A DNA stretch of 64,000 nucleotides from Symbiodinium natans (Eukaryota > Sar > Dinophyceae > Suessiales > Symbiodiniaceae): contig CAJNDS010000403.1 in assembly GCA_905221605.1 (NCBI GenBank), positions 83,958-147,957 of the forward strand. The letters are read 5' to 3'. Positions 9,400 to 20,739 of the stretch are shown here, piece by piece. The notes under the pieces are model-generated. The model did no database searches, was not told the DNA's origin, and saw only the letters and a program-made list of their open reading frames with translations. The position numbers were made by a program, and so were the translations under genes. Numbering within the stretch: position 1 is the stretch's first letter; each line of letters starts with the position of its first letter.

Positions 9400-10295
9400 C
9401 TACCTTTCTGAGAACTCCGCATTCGCGGCATCAGCAACACCATCTCGCTATGAATCAGCCCCCTCCGATCTCCGAGCAATCTCATATCAATACGTCCCTG
9501 TTTTACGACGACGAGCCCCAGAAACCCCCTCAACTCCGATTTACTGTTCCTGCATCCTCCGTTGCACAAAGGATTGATATGTACATGATGGTTCGGGGCA
9601 CAGGAGCAGACTGCGTAGCGCAGGGCCATGACTCGCCTATCTCCTGCGCCACCCCCCTCTTACGAATACCGTGACGATAGTACGACATGGTACTACGTTG
9701 CCTTCACTCGTGTTTACCTATATCTAGCGCGTCATGTCAAGTTCATACAACATATAACCCCGATTGCAATCATTCGCTACATCCCGCACATATCCATCTA
9801 AACCCACACACAAAAATCTGAGACGGTTCTATCAAAAGCTGCATGTCGCAGATCCATTGCTTGAAACCTCAAAGCCTCAAGCGCTCAAAGCTGAAGAAAC
9901 ATCATGCCCCAAAGATGAAGTACTCGCGGCACAAAATCCTCACGGGCATATGAAGCACAAAAACTAACATTTTTGCTAAGCACGTGAATGCCATGTATGG
10001 AAAGCGCGTTGTACGTCTGCTTGAGGAACCGGCAATCTTGAGTCAAAACTACACATCGGCCCCAAATCTGCAACAAAGTGCCTCCACGCCGTACTGCTTC
10101 CCGGCCGTGAGGTTCACCAACTCGTCCGTGAAAGCACCTCCGCCCCCGCCGCCACCGCAAAGCCAAAGTTCTCCGCAGGGACCGACTGCATCTGGATCCT
10201 CGTCTGTTACCTGAAGAGACAAAAGCTTTGGATCAGAGCAAGAACGATAGCACACAACAAGCACTTACTTATGCTTTCCTACGCTTATCACTACC
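9400..10295. other. Non-coding spacer
   Basis: No exon with protein-like composition and splice borders is visible on either strand. The short open frames are compositionally ordinary and unsupported by any motif. Confidence 0.35.
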
Positions 10296-10308
10296 ACGGC
10301 TACTACTT

Positions 10309-10484
10309 CTGCTACTGCTACTGCTACTGCTACTGCTACTGCTACTGCTACTGCTACTGCTACTGCTACTGCTACTGCTACCACTACCACTCTCACTCCC
10401 ACGCCCACTCCCATTCCCACTCCCCTCCCCCTCCTCCTACGACTACTCCTGCTCCTACTCCTACTCCTACTCCTACTCCTACGG
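10309..10484. repeat. Hexanucleotide repeats (gctact)n and (ctccta)n
   Basis: A near-perfect gctact tract runs from about 10311 to 10381, followed by imperfect ctcccac/cattccc words and a second tract of ctccta units at 10444-10482. Translations of both tracts in all frames are low-complexity. Beyond it, 10485-11087 shows only fragments such as ccaaaccctaac and no gene. Confidence 0.9.
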
Positions 10485-11087
10485 GGGGCCTTCCTCCCAA
10501 ACCCTAACTCTCAATCCTAAACCTTCGACTCCGCATTCTTGGGTTTATTTAGTTTTTTTGGGGGGGAGGTAAAGACCTTCATGGGCTGAGGCTTGCACTG
10601 CTTGTTTTGGGGGGTGGCTGACGGGCGGGTCATGGGCTCAGGGTGTCAGGTTCAGGACTTTCGGCCTGCTTCGTCTTGGTTCCCTTCGACCACCGCTGAG
10701 CTGTTCCCTTCACAAGCCCATTGCATGCCAGACATAACTACTTCACTACCGATTACAAACCTGTCCGTCTAAGACAGATGCCTGGATCTGCATGACTACA
10801 AGGGAAAAGCAAAGTGCAAGTCTCCTGCACACTGGGGCTCCCTCCGAGCTAGTTTAGGCATTAGGGTTTAGGATCTGCACACTTCAGAGCCCGAAACTTT
10901 CTTCCTCAACCTACACACGCATTCCAAACCTGGCCTTCCAGCGCTTCTCCCTGGGCAACCACTTCCTGGCAGCAGCCCGCGCTATCCTGGCGAAGCGCCG
11001 GGCCACCGCCACAGGCAAGCCTCTCCTGGTGCTGCAATCATCAGGGTTTTGTAGGGACATTCAGGATGATCACGCTGACATATTCAC

Positions 11088-11384
11088 ACAGTATATTTAT
11101 TTGTAGTTATATGTATTTGCATTCATATTTGTATGTATATTTATATGTATATTTGTATTTACAGTTATATTTATCTTATATGTATATCTATATCTATATT
11201 TATATTCATATCTATATATGCATAGCATATTCATATTTTTATATTTATTTTGATATTTGCATTTTATACGTATATTTATATTTATGTTTGTTTATGTATA
11301 TGCATGTATATTTTCATTTATTTATTTCTATTTATATATTTCAAAATGGCCACCCCCCCCCCCCCCCCCCCCCCCTCCCCCCCT
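11088..11384. repeat. AT-rich tract followed by poly-C
   Basis: From 11088 to about 11345 the sequence is an irregular mixture of tatatt, tatgta and atttgt words. It is followed at 11352-11383 by an almost pure run of C. On the minus strand the C run is read as a poly-glycine tail by the gene described next. Such homopolymers are prone to sequencing error. Confidence 0.85.
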
Positions 11385-12251
11385 TTGCAAACCGCACTTT
11401 CCTGGCGTTTTTGATGCGTTCCGGAGATGCCTGCGTTGGCTGCTGAGTGGCTTGCTGGGGCTGGCCTGGTGCCACCATTGGCCGGTAAGGCTCCCAGTCA
11501 CGTGTTGGTGTAGGGGCATCATCATAATCAGGAGAGTTATAGCTGGTCACTGCACTACTGCGCCAGGGCGGTTCCAAGCCACGGCTGGACCAGTAGCGCC
11601 AGTTGTTGGGATTCATCTGGTTGGCATGATTGTTCAGATCTGCTCGGGTGCCAAGCCCTTTGTATCCACCGCGATGCCCAGGCAAGCGTCGCCCTTGACA
11701 GCCTCCCTGTGGGACCAGACGAGCCTAAGCTGGGACGGATTTCAATTCTAGAAAGAGGATGTGCCGCACCTCATCAAATCAGTGGTGTCAAGCTTGTCAT
11801 TCCAAGAAACCGGTGCCCCACCCATGCCTCCAGCGCCCCATAGCTTCACGCGCACAATCTCACTCTTGGTCTGGGTCCACGTCGTCCACTGCCCAAGAAT
11901 TTTGGGGGGCTCACCTGTGGCAGAGCCATCGCCTCCACAAGACACTCTGAGGGCTTCCATGCCTGGACTATCAAGCTGCTGACTTTCCCGAGTCTCTGGA
12001 GCCTCTGCGACACCAGCCAGTGCCTGGGGAGCAGCATCTCCATCCTCTCCAGAAGGATGTTGGGGTGCATCTGCTGGGCTAAAGATTCTTACAATCAGCC
12101 CAACCCAAACGCCAGCCAATAGGAAGCTGAAAAGCAGCACCGGCCATACTCCACACTGGTGCCATCGGCGCCGAGGTGGGGCGGCTTCTTCGAAAGTTTG
12201 AGTCAGTGATTCGTTCAAGCTTTCGCCCTGGCTGGTTTCCATGGCCATCAT
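11341..12251 (-). CDS. Single-span membrane protein with Gly-rich lumenal/extracellular region, two exons
   Basis: ATG at 12251. Exon 1 (11817-12251) encodes an acidic N-terminus, a basic PPRRRW stop and a transmembrane helix at residues about 35-57 (WPVLLFSFLLAGVWVGLIV). It continues to SEIVRVKLWGAGGMGG, which resembles the start of glycine-rich beta domains of the WGAGG type. A GC-AG intron (11707-11816, 110 bases) joins in frame to exon 2 (11341-11706) with the sequence GRRLPGHRGGYKGLGTRAD and a Pro/Gln/Asn-rich tail that runs into the poly-C tract as poly-Gly. The predicted length is about 266 residues. The splice choice is supported by frame and by a GGAGGC word at both borders. Function unknown; the N-terminus faces the cytosol if the positive-inside rule holds. 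Confidence 0.55.
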
Positions 12252-13097
12252 CTTCGCTGAGCCAGAGCAGCTTTGCGAAGAATACCTTGGAGCTAGCCCT
12301 CTCTACAATCCGATCATTCTTTGCTGGGCCCCAGTCCCTAGACGGCGGCCCTACACTCACTGGGACATTCCAGACCCTCAAACCCTATAAGCCTTCCATC
12401 ACATGCTGGCTTTGACATCTTTCCCCGAAAGATTCAGTATTGTGCCGTGCAAAGTAACAGTACTAGCGCACACACACACACACAGACACACACCGAGATG
12501 AAGACGATGAATATCGAGGAACCGATGGCCTCATCAAACGAGCATCGGGCGAATGAGGGAGAGTGACTCTGAGCCATTGCGGAGGCAAATAGCCATGTGC
12601 TTGATGTTGCTGCAGGTTTATTTTGAGTGGTCTCGCTTGTATCGTTTCTGTTGGGTCCGTGCATAAAAAAAATTCAAGAAACATCTTACTACGAAAATAT
12701 TGCTGCCATTTCACGTCGCCCCCTAAGATGATGACTCAATGGCAAAACTGCGCCGAATTGCAAGCGTAGAATCGTGCGGAATGTCTCACTCTTGATGACA
12801 AGGAGAATCGTGTAATTCTGACCATTCGTCATGTGGATTTTGAAGTTAAGAAAGAATGGTAATTCAAAAGCATCTCACTAGAAGATCTATTGGAGAAAGC
12901 AACTGATTTGATTTATCTTTCGGAACTATGCGAATATTTTTCCATATTCAGATCTTTCAAATGACAATCGCAAATTTGAAATATATGAAATGCGAAACCC
13001 AGAATTATCTTAATAAAAGGAAAGAACTCTTCATTACATCAACTAAATCTATAAAACCATGAAACGCAGCTAGAAATCGACATTCGGAATGAAATGA
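12252..13097. other. Upstream spacer with (CA)n and an AT-rich block
   Basis: A short cacaca tract lies at about 12469-12492. From about 12700 to 13090 base composition drops to clearly AT-rich, unlike the neighbouring genes. I see no exon in it; the promoter of the membrane-protein gene would lie here but shows no recognisable motif. Confidence 0.4.
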
Positions 13098-13380
13098 TTA
13101 GAATACATGTGGAATTCGTGATCGCCCTCGCGACGATATCGGCCCACATCCACTATACATGAAATATGTTCGTGCAAACGAATTTAGTGGCCTATGATAT
13201 TCATACGAGTGAACCATCTCATCGTCAGCATCAGCCTGAGTGAGCCAGAGAAGTTTGTCGTTTCGATGAAGTAGTTCATTGTTCCGATGGATGCAGAAGC
13301 CACGCTCATCTGAGCCAGCAGTCCATGTCACAACAAGATCCGACGTGATCCGGCCGGGTCTCCTTTATCAGAAGCGCACA
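13098..13380 (-). CDS. Exon-like fragment, hypothetical protein
   Basis: A minus-strand frame open from about 13380 to a TAG at 13098 reads as ordinary protein, including DLVVTWTAGSDERGF, HRNNELLHRNDKLLWL and DADDEMVHSYEYHRPLNSF. No ATG is in a sensible place, so if real it is an internal or last exon. It lies between the phospholipase-like gene and the membrane-protein gene, same strand, in an AT-richer segment. I do not recognise the family; a decayed mobile-element fragment is the main alternative. Confidence 0.35.
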
Positions 13381-13530
13381 ATCATGCGAGGTTCATTGGC
13401 TTGAGTATGTGATGTCAGATGTGGTACCCATGGCGTTCAGGGCGGACCTTGCGTGCAAGCGCCTGACTTTACGATACCTTGCATGTGCTGCGTACAACTT
13501 GCCTTCTGCAATCCGCACCACATGAGACAA

Positions 13531-15195
13531 CTAAAGAATCCTCTGCCGCTTTGCGTCAGGGCTTTCACATCCTGCACATCCTGCTGCAGCAAGGAGGGCT
13601 GTTGCCTCTTCCTCTCCCCGAAAGCTTGCCTGCATAAGAATGTCAAAGATCTTCGTGCTCGCCACCAGCGCCGCTGCTGCAGATGAAGCCGTGGCTGCAT
13701 CCATGACCTTGACTCCGGCTGCGCTGTCTCGAAGGCCATCTCTCCTGTCCTCCTGATTCACAGCAATTTCGCCCCGCGGATGAGATGTGACAGTAGTGTT
13801 GCTTTTGTAGGCAAGCGCCACCTCCTTTCCAACGGAGAAGAAGTGCGGACGGCTTCGCTTCAAAGGAGTGCGGGCAAAAAACACCGGCGTGAACATCTTC
13901 TGCCCTTCAACTTTCGCATCATACATCTGCTCGTCCTTCAGCAGGCCGTTCTGACAAAGTACCACATCTTCAGTCATGAGCGAAGTCGCAAACAGGAGGG
14001 TTTTGCTGTCCGGAGCCTCCACCCAATCCACGCACGCCCCAGAGAGACTCGCGTTCTCCAACTCGGTCTTCATGTCATAGGGCGCGTAAACCAAGCCTTT
14101 GACCGCAGCAGGCCAGTCGAAGCGATAGCTCATGGCCAAGCGAAAGAGCCGAGCCAAGCCCCAAAAGTTGCCCTCGAAGAGGGTGCCACCAAATGCCCTC
14201 CGTGTTTGCTCCAGGAAGCCATTGGCATCAGTGGCATCAGCGTCCGGACTTAAGATGGCCCACTGGTCTCGGCTTGTCTTGACTTCCAAAGCGTCGCAGA
14301 AGGCCTTGGAGAAGGCCAGCATCGACAAGAACCAGCTGCCCCCGGAGTTGGAAGCCATCACATCGACATTCCACAGGATTTCCTTGAGCTTGGGCGCCCA
14401 AGGCGCATCAAGCATGGCTGCAAACCAAGCTGAATGGCAGGTATGACTGTGCCAGCCCCCACCTGAAAAGGCAACTTTGACCTTCACACTGCCAGCTGCT
14501 GCTGTGGTTCCCAGAGCTTTGAGGACGGAATCGACGCGCTCGTGACGCTCTTTCATCATGCTACGAGTCTTGGTGTAGATCTCCTTATATTTCTGGAAGT
14601 CGTCATCTGTGACAGGGACGATGCTGGCTCCGGAGTGTTCAGATATGAAGATAAAGAGTTCTCCCCGGTCCCCTGCCTTGATGCCGAAGGCTAGGTTTTT
14701 AACCGTTTCCACCTGCAGTACAAAGTGCCGTAAACGGAGCTTCGAATCTTCAGGGATTGCCCACTTCTCTTGGACGTTGTCCCAAGCCGCCTTCTGGAAG
14801 ACATGTGCAGACACCGTTTCAAAGCTGACCGAGCCTACCACGGGGAAGTTGTCAAGGTCGGAGCCCCTTTTGGATTCTCCAAAAAGCCGTGCAATGGCCT
14901 GAGGTATGGTGTGGCTGCCCATCTGCACACCCTCGCTTGTAGTGTTCATGAACAGGACGATTCGGAAGTCCTCACCTAGACCATTGTCCTGCAGGTGCTT
15001 GATGATGAATGCAACGGCCGTGTCATCCACATAGCCGCCATCAGCCAACCTCACCATCTGCTGGTCTTTGAGAACCTCACAGTCAGCATCATCCGGCTCA
15101 CTTTGCTCCATGGTGTCAAGTCGCATAGCTGGAGCCAGCTTAGAGAACGCGTGCGGAAGGAACTGCGTCGGGTTGAGGCTTGCTTTCTTCACCAT
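13531..15195 (-). CDS. Intronless cPLA2/patatin-like hydrolase with permuted catalytic blocks, 554 aa
   Basis: The frame is open from 15252, but the first ATG is at 15195 and I take that as the start. Three hallmarks of the cytosolic phospholipase A2/patatin fold are present once each. They are ADGGYVDDTA (residues 51-60, catalytic Asp motif), AFSGGGWHSH (242-251, Gly-rich oxyanion loop) and SNSGGSWF (282-289, nucleophile elbow, Ser284 likely). In known members the Gly loop and Ser come first and the Asp motif last; here the Asp block leads. An alanine-rich ATASSAAAALVAS near residue 500 precedes the natural C-terminus, as if the protein were cut just before the Asp block and rejoined. No signal peptide or membrane span. 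It is unusual here in having no introns, which suggests a retroposed copy. Expected reaction: hydrolysis of phospholipid or lysophospholipid acyl esters; activity unproven. Confidence 0.8.
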   Translation of the reverse strand: MVKKASLNPTQFLPHAFSKLAPAMRLDTMEQSEPDDADCEVLKDQQMVRLADGGYVDDTAVAFIIKHLQDNGLGEDFRIVLFMNTTSEGVQMGSHTIPQAIARLFGESKRGSDLDNFPVVGSVSFETVSAHVFQKAAWDNVQEKWAIPEDSKLRLRHFVLQVETVKNLAFGIKAGDRGELFIFISEHSGASIVPVTDDDFQKYKEIYTKTRSMMKERHERVDSVLKALGTTAAAGSVKVKVAFSGGGWHSHTCHSAWFAAMLDAPWAPKLKEILWNVDVMASNSGGSWFLSMLAFSKAFCDALEVKTSRDQWAILSPDADATDANGFLEQTRRAFGGTLFEGNFWGLARLFRLAMSYRFDWPAAVKGLVYAPYDMKTELENASLSGACVDWVEAPDSKTLLFATSLMTEDVVLCQNGLLKDEQMYDAKVEGQKMFTPVFFARTPLKRSRPHFFSVGKEVALAYKSNTTVTSHPRGEIAVNQEDRRDGLRDSAAGVKVMDAATASSAAAALVASTKIFDILMQASFRGEEEATALLAAAGCAGCESPDAKRQRIL

Positions 15196-17031
15196 GGCCG
15201 GCGAAGTGCACCGAAAACGCCGCGCGCCAGCGCACCTGCGTTCTGGGCCCAAAATTGGGAGCTTCGGTTGGAGCCATCTCGACGTTTGAGCATATATTCA
15301 ACTGATGCAATGCCCCGGCGGAAGGCACAGCACCTGATTTCACAATCGCTACGACGAAAATCCTCGCGCTTACCTCTCGTGCTCAGTTTTCTAGTTTGGA
15401 GTTCAGGCTTTAAGGGTGCAAGGTCATATCAAACTTGGCCTGCTTGCTGCATGGGGGTTTAGGGTTGGGTCTTGGGGGACTACTCTTCAAGAGTGAGAAA
15501 CCTTAGCAGAATAAGAACTCGGGCCTTCAGCCCCGAAACCCCTGAACCCTAAGGGCTCGGGGATCCAGGCTTTGAAGGGGACGCTTCACTCGCACAGGTG
15601 GGGGTAGTGCGGGCTTCGCGTTTCGGGCTAAGGTTTAGGATTTAGGGCCTAGGGCTAGGGCAAGTCTGCAACTTCATGTACCATGCTGAGCGTAGCCAGA
15701 CACCATCAAGGAAACACATAGAGCAAGATCCCTCCGAAGTTGGGAGCGACTCGTCCAGGTTCTGAAGACTGCACGGACACTTTGGGGTACGACAGGACGC
15801 GGGCCGCGCGCCCTGGAACACGAGCAACACAGTGGAGCAGCAACAGCGACCCGAATCAGTCCAGAGGAGCAGAGGCGGCAGAGACCAAGAAAGCATACCT
15901 CGAAGCGTGCCGGCCCAGGGAGCAAACATGGAGGAGCCTTGAGCTGCCTCGGAAGCAAATCAGAGTCAGAGGAAGATATTGCGGAATGCAGACCCCAGTC
16001 GCTGATAGAGCAGATCCGGAGCAGCTGCCCAAATGTGTGGAGTTCGACAAAATATGGGGCAGGAGCACCGGAAACCGGAAGCAAGTTGGCCCGAAGGCAC
16101 GAGTGTGTGGGAAGAGAAATGCACGGCCAAGAGTCAATGGCCTTGGCGTGCTGGATCGCCGAGTGCTTCTGCCTACACACCTCTTTGCCGTCGGCCCGGG
16201 GGGGAGGGCGTCATGAAGGGAGGCAAGTGGGAGCCAGTAATCCCGCGCCACAAGAACACCCATAAAGAGAGAGTCATGAAGGGAGCCACATGGGAGGCAG
16301 GATCCTGCGCCGCCGGGTGCCAGGAAGGGAGCCAAGGCGGCACCCCATCCGGCCAGAGCGGTTTGTTTCTGAGGAGGCCCCAAACGGCATTGTTTGGGGG
16401 AAGAGTATTGGGACGAGGTTGTACTATTCACGTAAAAAGAAGTACCAGTTTCTGCGTTCACTCCTGTCATTATGGGCAATACCTTGTATCTTCTGGGCGT
16501 AGAGGCTCCACGGAGACGGCTCTTGCAAAAGAAATACGACGGGTTGGATAGGGGTTGTAGGAGCGCATTTCATATGCCCTTGCACTGTGACCCCTTTCAG
16601 CGTGAATATATAATGCAGCATTGCACGATTCTCACTGGCCACACATGTGCAGTCAAAAAATCAAAGACATTTTGCTGAAACGCACAGTGCCCACACAAAG
16701 GCTTGCTGAGCGCATCAAGCGCTCGCACTTGTCTCGACTCAAGGCATCTACAGGATTCGCATGACAACTATTGAAAGCTGAAACATGAAGGATTGAAACG
16801 AGTTTGGCTTCAAAAGCAACCTGTCTTGTCTTCAAAAAGTCAGTAAGCCGATAGATACAGAGATATACGGTGATGCCTGGCTCATTGGCTGCCAACCACC
16901 CTTCGCCGGCTGGAGCAATAAGAGCACCAAAATGGTAGGCAGCAAGCGGGCGTGCAAACCTTGGCCGACACTGCCCCAACATCCTACAGTATTTCACAAA
17001 AAGCACGTCGAACAGACTATGACCATCACAA
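15196..17031. other. Spacer upstream of the phospholipase-like gene
   Basis: Degenerate TTTAGGG-like words occur at about 15450-15480 and 15625-15660 (for example gggtttagggttggg). No exon with convincing composition was found on either strand, although longer plus-strand frames exist around 15740-16550. No promoter motif or spliced-leader relic is seen ahead of the ATG at 15195. Confidence 0.35.
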
Positions 17032-19439
17032 TTATTTCTTCTTGTTGCGAATTATTGCTATCAGCATTGCTTTTCTTATTATAGTGTGTACCAAGGCCAT
17101 GACAAAGCCGGCGATGCAAAGCCCCATGCCAGCAAAGCCAGTGGCACTCAGCCCATCGAATCGAATCTTCAGCCACTCCCCTTCGGTAGCGCCGGTATAA
17201 TAGCCTCAAAGCTTTAAAGCAGATTGAGTTGGGGCTAAGGGTCTCGTGAAGAGCTGTAGGACTGTAGGAAGAGCGACGGAACTTTCATAGAGCTAAGTGA
17301 AGGAGCACGTTACACGCTCGCCGGCCGCTTTGCCTTGGTTCTCGCAGATATCAGCCGCAGTGGCCCTGTTCTTCGCAACTTCCTTATTCAGCAGCAAAGG
17401 TGCAATAACTCAAAGACTAATGCCAGGCTAATGTCCATTGCCCAGACGCTGCACAGGCATGGACTCATGGAGCATATTAGAGCATGCTACTCAACATAAA
17501 GCCTGAGTGTGCACTTCACAAAAAGCTCGGGCAAGGGGCAACAATCCTTCCAGATGAGAAAGTTCGGCTACCAATGGTTGCAGCAGAATCGAGGTCTGCA
17601 GTCACCTCGCAAGTAAAGCAGCTTCTCCTCAGTTTGATCTGTACAAACTTGCTTCAAACCACAGCAAATTTAGCTCTCCAAGTTTGCATCTGCACTCTGG
17701 CAGTTCCTTCCAGCATGTGACGCTGCAGTTGCTCACCCGAGACCAATCAATACAAATGAATCCAAAAACCTACCCACGTCATATCAGTCTCCATGCAACA
17801 AGGGATCCCATCTGGTGGCAGGCCGCGGTCGGAACAGCTGCATTCGCCCTCAGTTCCTTTCCTCAATCGCTCGTTGCACAAGGTATGCCTCGACGCGCGG
17901 GGCTCAGGTTGAGTCTTTAAGCATGGCACCGTTCAGCATCGGGCTTTACAGTAGCAGCTTTAGCATTGCATGTGACCGCATGCAATCAAAACCTTCAAGA
18001 AGTCACGTGGATAGGCTGCAGCCTGTTGACATCTGGGACCCTGTGTGAGCAGAATGCTTCTCACAAGTGACGCGTTCGTGCACGCTGCGCTGTTGTGGGC
18101 TTCGGGGGTAAGGGGGTGCATCTTGGGGTCGCCTTGGGTGCAGGGGGTGGTGGACGTAGGGTAGTCCTGCGTGTGCCTGGGGCAATGATGCGCACGCAAC
18201 GAAACTTTGCTGCAGGTACTACAAAGCAGGCAAGCTGTGAACAAACTCTAGGTGTCTTCGGCCCGCAGCTCCAATTCGCCCAAACTGCTTTGTGCGAAAC
18301 ATGCTGGTGTCGCTCGTTGTTCCTTGAACCAGCAAGTTCATCCACAGGGCTTATCTACACCTGACTCAGAAGCTTGTTTGCCACCCGCCGTCTTCAAGAC
18401 GCCGTGTTTGGAGGCTTTGGCACCACAAAAAGACAGCATGTGGCTGCTGGTCAAATCAATTCGTCCAGAGTATGATTCGTGTCACTCATGAACTGGGCAG
18501 AAGGAGAACTTAGGATCGGGGATTCGCTTTTAGCTCTGAGGGTTTACGGGATCCGGGCCTTACCTGTCACACGACTCTTGCAGGCACACCGTGTTGTGTG
18601 TGTGTGGGGGGGGGGGGGAACAATTCCCCAAAATCTAACGAGGATGACGCTTTGCGTGAAACCTTCTCTACGCGAAAAATGGCAATGCAGGGGTTGCCAT
18701 GCGTAGGAGGGCGGGGCGATTGCTGTAGACCCACAGCTGAGAGAAAAAAGCCTAAGCCCTGACCCTTTGCTGGATCCAGGCCTCTTTATCCTCTGTGACG
18801 GAGCCCTTTTTTTGCATCTGGACTGCGGGAGCCAGGAGCCCTGAACCCCCAAACCCCTCCAACGTCGAGACGAACAAGTGGCTCGGTGAAATGGGGCGTG
18901 GGATCCGCGTTTTCGAGGCGGGATGTGTCTCGAAATGGGAAAAGGCCCGCTAAAAGGTTGCATCTGGACAAACAACGAGGCGAGATGTGCACGAGCAGTG
19001 AGCCTTGACCAGTGCGGCCAAGCAACGGGCATGGGACCTCCACGCAATTTGGATTTATCTGGTACTCACAGCAGGTCTCTTCTGCCAGGTCGGCCTTCCG
19101 GTGCTGGGAAGCTGCAAATTCTGTGCAGGGCTGAGCTGCAGCCACAGACTTCAAGCATTAACTAGGAAAACGAGACTCTTGCTCACTTGCTTCATCGTTC
19201 CGTCATCGTCCACCCGTCGACATACTGAGTCAACCCCAGGTGCCTGCGCCTTGCATGTTCCCTGGCTTAGCTACACATGGCTGAGATTCCAGGACTCAAG
19301 AACGGCCCGCCTTCGTCACCAGGCATAAGCTGCTGTTTGCTGCAAGGTCTGATGCCCAAAGGCCGGTTCCCACGGACAGCCATATGAAAGGGACGAAGCC
19401 AGCAAACGCCGCAAGCTTGGCCAGAAGCCTGGCGTCCAT
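17032..19439 (-). CDS. Cys-rich type I membrane protein, about nine short exons
   Basis: ATG at 19439 starts a signal-peptide-like exon (MDARLLAKLAAFAGFVPF onwards) ending at a gtgacg donor near 19320. Further exon-like pieces follow on the minus strand. They are KGSVTEDKEAWIQQR (about 18745-18800, donor gtcagg), MLSFCGAKASKHGVLKTA (about 18362-18440), GECSCSDRGLPPDGIPCC (about 17755-17870, donor gtaggt), TDQTEEKLLYLRGDCRPRF (about 17530-17650) and KEVAKNRATAADICENQ (about 17316-17375). The last exon, 17032-17206, reads GEWLKIRFDGLSATGF, then a hydrophobic segment GMGLCIAGFVMALVHTII and a basic end IIRNKKK before TAA. This predicts a secreted Cys-rich ectodomain, one C-terminal membrane anchor and a short lysine tail. 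Middle exon joins are not all resolved. I do not recognise the family. Confidence 0.55.
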
Positions 19440-20739
19440 CTTGGCAAGGGGCCTTTGCGAACATGTTGAAACAAACACGCCCCTCAAACTTCCTGAGCCA
19501 AACGTCAACACGGCAGAGATAGTGTCTGCCCACGTCCCAATCTTCATTTCAATCTCTGGCTGCAAGCGACGTGGAGGCGAACCTTATACAAACCCTCTAA
19601 AGGGCAAAGCTGTACCCTGAAAGCGTTCTGTGGGCCATTGACATCCATTGAGACGTGGCGCGGATGATTGAAGGTCAAGCACCGCCTTCCACTACAATAA
19701 GGGCACCAAGGCCATCAGCTGATGTTGCCATAAGAGTCATATGCCGTTTCAGGGTGTAGGGTTTAGGGTTTAGGGTTTAGGGTTTAGGGTTTAGGGTTTA
19801 GGGTTTAGGGTTTAGGGTGTAGGGTGTAGGGTGTGCTATAATTTTGTGCCTGCGCCTTGCCGCAAAGCTTGCAACAGTCGAGGCAGAAGTCGGATCCGTG
19901 GATGAAGCCGCCTGATTCCCTGGAATTGCGGCAGCACCGGACCTGTCCTGTCACAACTTGTGACAACTTACAATTTGCTTATTACAACTTTGCGTTACAA
20001 AACTCTGTGTACAACTCTTTCAGAGTCGAGCCGGCTGATGCCCAGGCCCGCCCGTTTTAGGGCGAGGAGGAAAACCTAGGCACAGCTGCGTAGAGGCCAT
20101 GCTTTGAGGCCGACTGTTTCGAACATCGGCCTCCCATCCCTGCCATGGTGCTGTCACTCAAAGACCGCGGAAGCTGCCAAAGCTGGAGATGACACTCTGA
20201 CGCCTTGCAAAGCGAGTGGCACTTTCAGCTACCACCAAAGGTTTCTGTGCTCTCCATACCCTAGGCCTACGTGCCCCAGCAAGATAAGATCGCCCGATAC
20301 GACTGAAGAAAAGGCTTCTCCAGTCTACAGTTCTCCTTCGTAATGGCAGGCATGGCAACGTTCACGCATGCCGCAGTCCCACCAGGTTCCCACAGAGATG
20401 GAATATCAGAGCTCAGAACCTGTAACCTTCGAGATAAGCTGAACAGACAAGCCGATGTCCTTCTGCAATTTGGAGGACCCCGCCTGTCAGTTCCACCTCT
20501 GCACCGTCGGCACTGCTGGTGGCAGCCGGAGGCACAAGGGGGAGGGTGTAGGCCTTGCGTGAAGGGTGGCTTCGTGGCATTCGTGCACATCTTCCGAGCT
20601 ACAAGTAAGCTCACAGCCAGGCCAGCAGCGCAGGCACTGATGCAAGCCTGACACCCGCTGTGTGCAGGAAGGGGTCATGGAAGGCGTGAGGTGCAGCATG
20701 CAAACAGCAACAGGCTAAACGACGCCTGAAACTGTGCCA
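19440..20739. other. Intergenic region between membrane-protein gene and transporter copy 2
   Basis: Apart from the telomere-type array at 19751-19833 I find no gene here. It separates the 5' end of the Cys-rich membrane-protein gene from the stop codon of the next minus-strand gene. Confidence 0.4.
19751..19833 (+). repeat. Interstitial telomere-type array (TTTAGGG)n
   Basis: About nine tandem TTTAGGG units, ending in GTGTAGG variants on both sides. TTTAGGG is the telomere repeat of dinoflagellates and many plants. The array is intergenic, so it marks an internal, not terminal, telomeric sequence. Confidence 0.95.

Noticed and set aside
11066-11446. Tyr/Ile-rich plus-strand frame
   Set aside because: It is the translation of the AT-rich low-complexity tract and the C run.
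16033-16551. Plus-strand frame of 172 codons
   Set aside because: Mixed composition with Gly/Lys/Arg bias and no motif; overlapping minus frames are equally open.
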